Assembly (NCBI GenBank): GCA_018818465.1
Contig: JAHIRU010000004.1
Location: 1-7,147, forward strand
DNA from: Nanobdellota archaeon
GTDB lineage: Archaea; Aenigmatarchaeota; Aenigmatarchaeia; QMZP01
Reading direction: 5' to 3'
Length of the DNA: 7,147 nt
The translations under genes were made by a program, and so were the position numbers. This document shows positions 5,787-7,147 of the stretch, in pieces (the first letter of the stretch is position 1; the number at the start of each line of letters is the position of its first letter). A model generated the notes under the pieces. It did not search any database. It was not told where the DNA came from and worked only from the letters and a program-made list of their open reading frames with translations.

Positions 5787-6094
5787 TAGCAGAATTTGTA
5801 CCATTATTGATAGCAAGCGTGTTTGCCATAATCATTGCAGTGTTTGCTCTTTTAATGCTCATTAGCAAGAAGATACATCCAACAAAAAAGGATCAGAGAA
5901 AAACCTTCGCTTGTGGCGAAGAGATTGAAGAAAAAAACTTAAACATCCCTGCAGAGAGCCTTTACAATAATATGATTAAAACCCTCAGACTTGATGTCAT
6001 CCGCAGATGGCATTCAGGAAATCTTGCATCATATATTATAACCATCATGTTGGGCATGGTTTTGATGATAATATACTTCATATACGTATGGTAA
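5783..6094 (+). CDS. mbhI: MBH subunit I (linker between antiporter and hydrogenase modules)
   Basis: A 103-residue protein with two membrane helices at about 5-28 and 82-102. Between them lies a cytoplasmic stretch with KTFACGEEIEE (40-50) and an amphipathic region (about 56-80). The CGEE segment also occurs near the C-terminus of NuoL-like subunits of Ech-type hydrogenases. MbhI of Pyrococcus has the same two-helix layout and supplies the lateral helix that ties the antiporter subunit to the hydrogenase membrane arm. SD AAGGTG (5769-5774) lies 8 nt before the ATG, which overlaps the mbhH stop. Assignment rests on position, size and layout as much as on sequence. A separate mbhI supports an MBH-type rather than MBS-type complex. 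Confidence 0.82.
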   Translation: MIAEFVPLLIASVFAIIIAVFALLMLISKKIHPTKKDQRKTFACGEEIEEKNLNIPAESLYNNMIKTLRLDVIRRWHSGNLASYIITIMLGMVLMIIYFIYVW

Positions 6095-6173
6095 AAACCT
6101 TTTTCAAGAAAAGGTTTTATCCAAAAGGAGTTGCCTCTCGAAACTCGAGGCAACTTCCATGGAGATAATATGG
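6094..6173 (+). repeat. Two-hairpin intergenic element, copy 2 (mbhI-mbhJ spacer)
   Basis: Hairpin A: AAAACCTTTT (6094-6103) pairs with AAAAGGTTTT (6109-6118), 10 bp perfect, with the same TCAAG loop as copy 1. The linker is ATCCAAAAGG (6119-6128). Hairpin B: AGTTGCCTC (6129-6137) pairs with GAGGCAACT (6147-6155), with the same outer GG/CC and bulged T. The tail GATAATATGG (6164-6173) includes the mbhJ start codon. Compared with copy 1, three stem positions changed together with their partners, keeping pairing. It starts at the last base of the mbhI stop codon. Confidence 0.85.
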
Positions 6174-6595
6174 GATTGGTTAACTACGCAAGAAGGAAGT
6201 CGCCCTGGATTCTCCATATGGATCTGGGTGGCTGCAACGGATGCACAATAGAAACACTAGCACTGCTTACACCAAAGTATGATGTGGAAAGATTCGGTGT
6301 TTTAAGCAAAGCAAATCCTAGACACAGCGATATTCTCATCCTCGACGGCGCTGTGACAAAAAAAATCGCACCACGCGTAAAAAGAATTTACGAGCAGACG
6401 CCTGAGCCAAAAGCTGTCATGGCTGTCGGCGCCTGCGCAATAACAAAAGGCGTGTTCCACGATGCCTACAACATCTGCGGTCCGCTGGATAAAATAATAC
6501 CTGTGGATGTTTATGTTCCAGGTTGCCCACCGAAGCCGGAGGCAATAATTGATGGTTTAATAAAAACCTTAGAAATTTGGAGGAAGAAAAAATGA
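6170..6595 (+). CDS. mbhJ: MBH small subunit J ([4Fe-4S] protein, NuoB-like)
   Basis: A 141-residue protein from ATG 6170, with SD GGAG (6161-6164) 5 nt upstream. This start is preferred over an in-frame TTG at 6131 that lies inside hairpin B of the spacer. Four cysteines fit the ligands of the proximal [4Fe-4S] cluster: Cys22 and Cys25 (GGCNGCTIE), Cys89 (VGACA) and Cys119 (PGCPPKPE). Other family segments are LLTPKYDVERFGV (32-44), NPRHSDIL (49-56) and PVDVYVPGCPP (111-121). It passes electrons to the NiFe site in MbhL. It is short, as in group 4 membrane-bound [NiFe] hydrogenases, lacking the extra cluster domains of uptake hydrogenase small subunits. Its stop overlaps the mbhK start. MBS and other complex I relatives have similar subunits, so the reaction depends on MbhL. 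Confidence 0.93.
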   Translation: MGLVNYARRKSPWILHMDLGGCNGCTIETLALLTPKYDVERFGVLSKANPRHSDILILDGAVTKKIAPRVKRIYEQTPEPKAVMAVGACAITKGVFHDAYNICGPLDKIIPVDVYVPGCPPKPEAIIDGLIKTLEIWRKKK

Positions 6596-6999
6596 TATCT
6601 CACATGGGCAAAGTCTACAAAAAAGGAAAAGGATTCACATTCGTAGAAGTGCCTCTGAAAAGATTTGAAAGCACTATGGAAAAGCTGTCTGCTTCAACTG
6701 AAAGAATAACATCCATCTGTGGACATGACAATGGAAGCCAAATAGAAATACTCTATCATTTTGTTATAAATGGAAAGGTTATTGGTGTCAAATTTATGAT
6801 ACCTCGTAAAAATCCAAAAATACCTACAGCAGTTGGTTATTTCCCTGCTGCTGAGCTATACGAACGTGAGACATATGACATGCTTGGTGTAAAATTTGAA
6901 GGCAACAGAAACCTTAAACCGATTTTATTGGATGAAGAATTGTCCCCTAAAACGCCTCTAAAAAAAGGAGCTGTTAAGATTGAAGGAAAAAAAGGATGA
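6592..6999 (+). CDS. mbhK: MBH subunit K (NuoC-like, 30-kDa subunit family)
   Basis: A 135-residue soluble protein. ERETYDMLGVKFEGNRNL (91-108) is the NuoC/30-kDa subunit signature, followed by ILLDEE and PLKKG, equivalent to the usual 'PLRK' ending. It packs against the small and large subunits on the cytoplasmic side and carries no cofactor. ATG 6592 is chosen: it overlaps the mbhJ stop (ATGA) and follows GGAGG (6579-6583) with 8-nt spacing. An in-frame TTG at 6577 would add five residues but would itself overlap the SD. Near the 3' end the AAAAAAGGAG run (6961-6970) appears to serve as SD for mbhL, which starts inside this gene. Confidence 0.92.
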   Translation: MISHMGKVYKKGKGFTFVEVPLKRFESTMEKLSASTERITSICGHDNGSQIEILYHFVINGKVIGVKFMIPRKNPKIPTAVGYFPAAELYERETYDMLGVKFEGNRNLKPILLDEELSPKTPLKKGAVKIEGKKG

Positions 7000-7147
7000 A
7001 TTGAAAGATAGAATTGAAAAAATTCAAAATACAGAAAAGAAGTGCTATACACTACCGATTGGTCCTCAGCATCCAATGTATGTTGAATCAGAAAACATGC
7101 AGGTTCATGTTGATGGCGAAACAATTGTTGGTGTTGATATCAACGTA
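6980..7147 (+). CDS. mbhL: MBH large subunit L (NuoD-like, [NiFe] catalytic subunit), N-terminal part
   Basis: The frame is open to the right window edge. Fifty-six codons are visible, with PIGPQHP (26-32), the N-terminal hallmark of group 4 hydrogenase large subunits and NuoD, followed by a VDGETIVGVDINV beta segment. No ATG precedes the motif: the in-frame ATG just after a mbhK-overlapping position (6996) is in another frame and stops after two codons, and the first in-frame ATG (7076) comes after PIGPQHP. The best start is TTG 6980, 9 nt after AAAAAAGGAG, overlapping mbhK by 20 nt; TTG 7001 is an alternative. The first CxxC pair for the NiFe site would lie downstream of the visible part, so hydrogenase activity cannot be confirmed here. 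Confidence 0.88.
   Translation, partial: MKEKKDELKDRIEKIQNTEKKCYTLPIGPQHPMYVESENMQVHVDGETIVGVDINV

Noticed and set aside
6131..6169. TTG 6131 as the start of mbhJ
   Set aside because: It falls in the stem of hairpin B of the repeated element, and ATG 6170 has its own GGAG at a good distance.
1..7147. CRISPR array, tRNA, rRNA or transposase gene
   Set aside because: No regularly spaced repeats, tRNA-like cloverleaf, rRNA sequence or transposase motif was seen.

Overview
The window is a stretch of AT-rich archaeal chromosome. The main evidence is a long, tightly packed operon whose gene order and protein motifs match the membrane-bound hydrogenase (MBH) operon known from Thermococcales, mbhA to mbhL. 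Other archaeal signs are genes that start without a Shine-Dalgarno (SD) site next to TATA-like boxes, SD-led internal genes, and a partial gene whose end resembles a CDC48-type AAA+ ATPase. The exact lineage cannot be read from the sequence; an uncultivated euryarchaeal or DPANN-like group would fit, but that is a guess.

Layout. Positions 2-133 hold the 3' end of a plus-strand gene (probable CDC48-like C-terminus). It meets, with no gap, two tandem minus-strand paralogues (134-910 and 971-1702) encoding membrane-anchored lipoproteins of unknown function. A 62-nt AT-rich divergent promoter region (1703-1764), with a perfect palindromic TATA-like core, separates these from the operon, which runs from 1765 past the window end: mbhA, B, C, D, E, F, G, H, I, J, K and the first 56 codons of mbhL.

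Function. MbhA-MbhH form the Mrp-like sodium/proton antiporter part (MrpE, F, G, the C-terminal parts of MrpA, MrpB, C and D). MbhI links it to the hydrogenase part, which starts with the small subunit MbhJ (four [4Fe-4S] ligand cysteines visible), MbhK (NuoC-like) and MbhL (large subunit). One antiporter-type subunit plus a separate mbhI favours MBH over the related sulfane-sulfur reductase MBS. The nickel-binding cysteines of MbhL that would settle this lie outside the window. The expected role is ferredoxin oxidation coupled to H2 formation and ion pumping.

Unusual content. Most gene junctions overlap or are a few bases apart, but all four spacers longer than 50 nt (D-E, F-G, G-H, I-J) contain stem-loops. 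The G-H and I-J spacers are two copies of the same roughly 80-nt two-hairpin element in direct orientation. The copies differ in their stems by paired, base-pair-preserving changes, which points to a maintained structure. They flank mbhH-mbhI. MbhH also appears to carry Val/Asp where relatives usually have His/Lys in a conserved membrane helix of the ion path.
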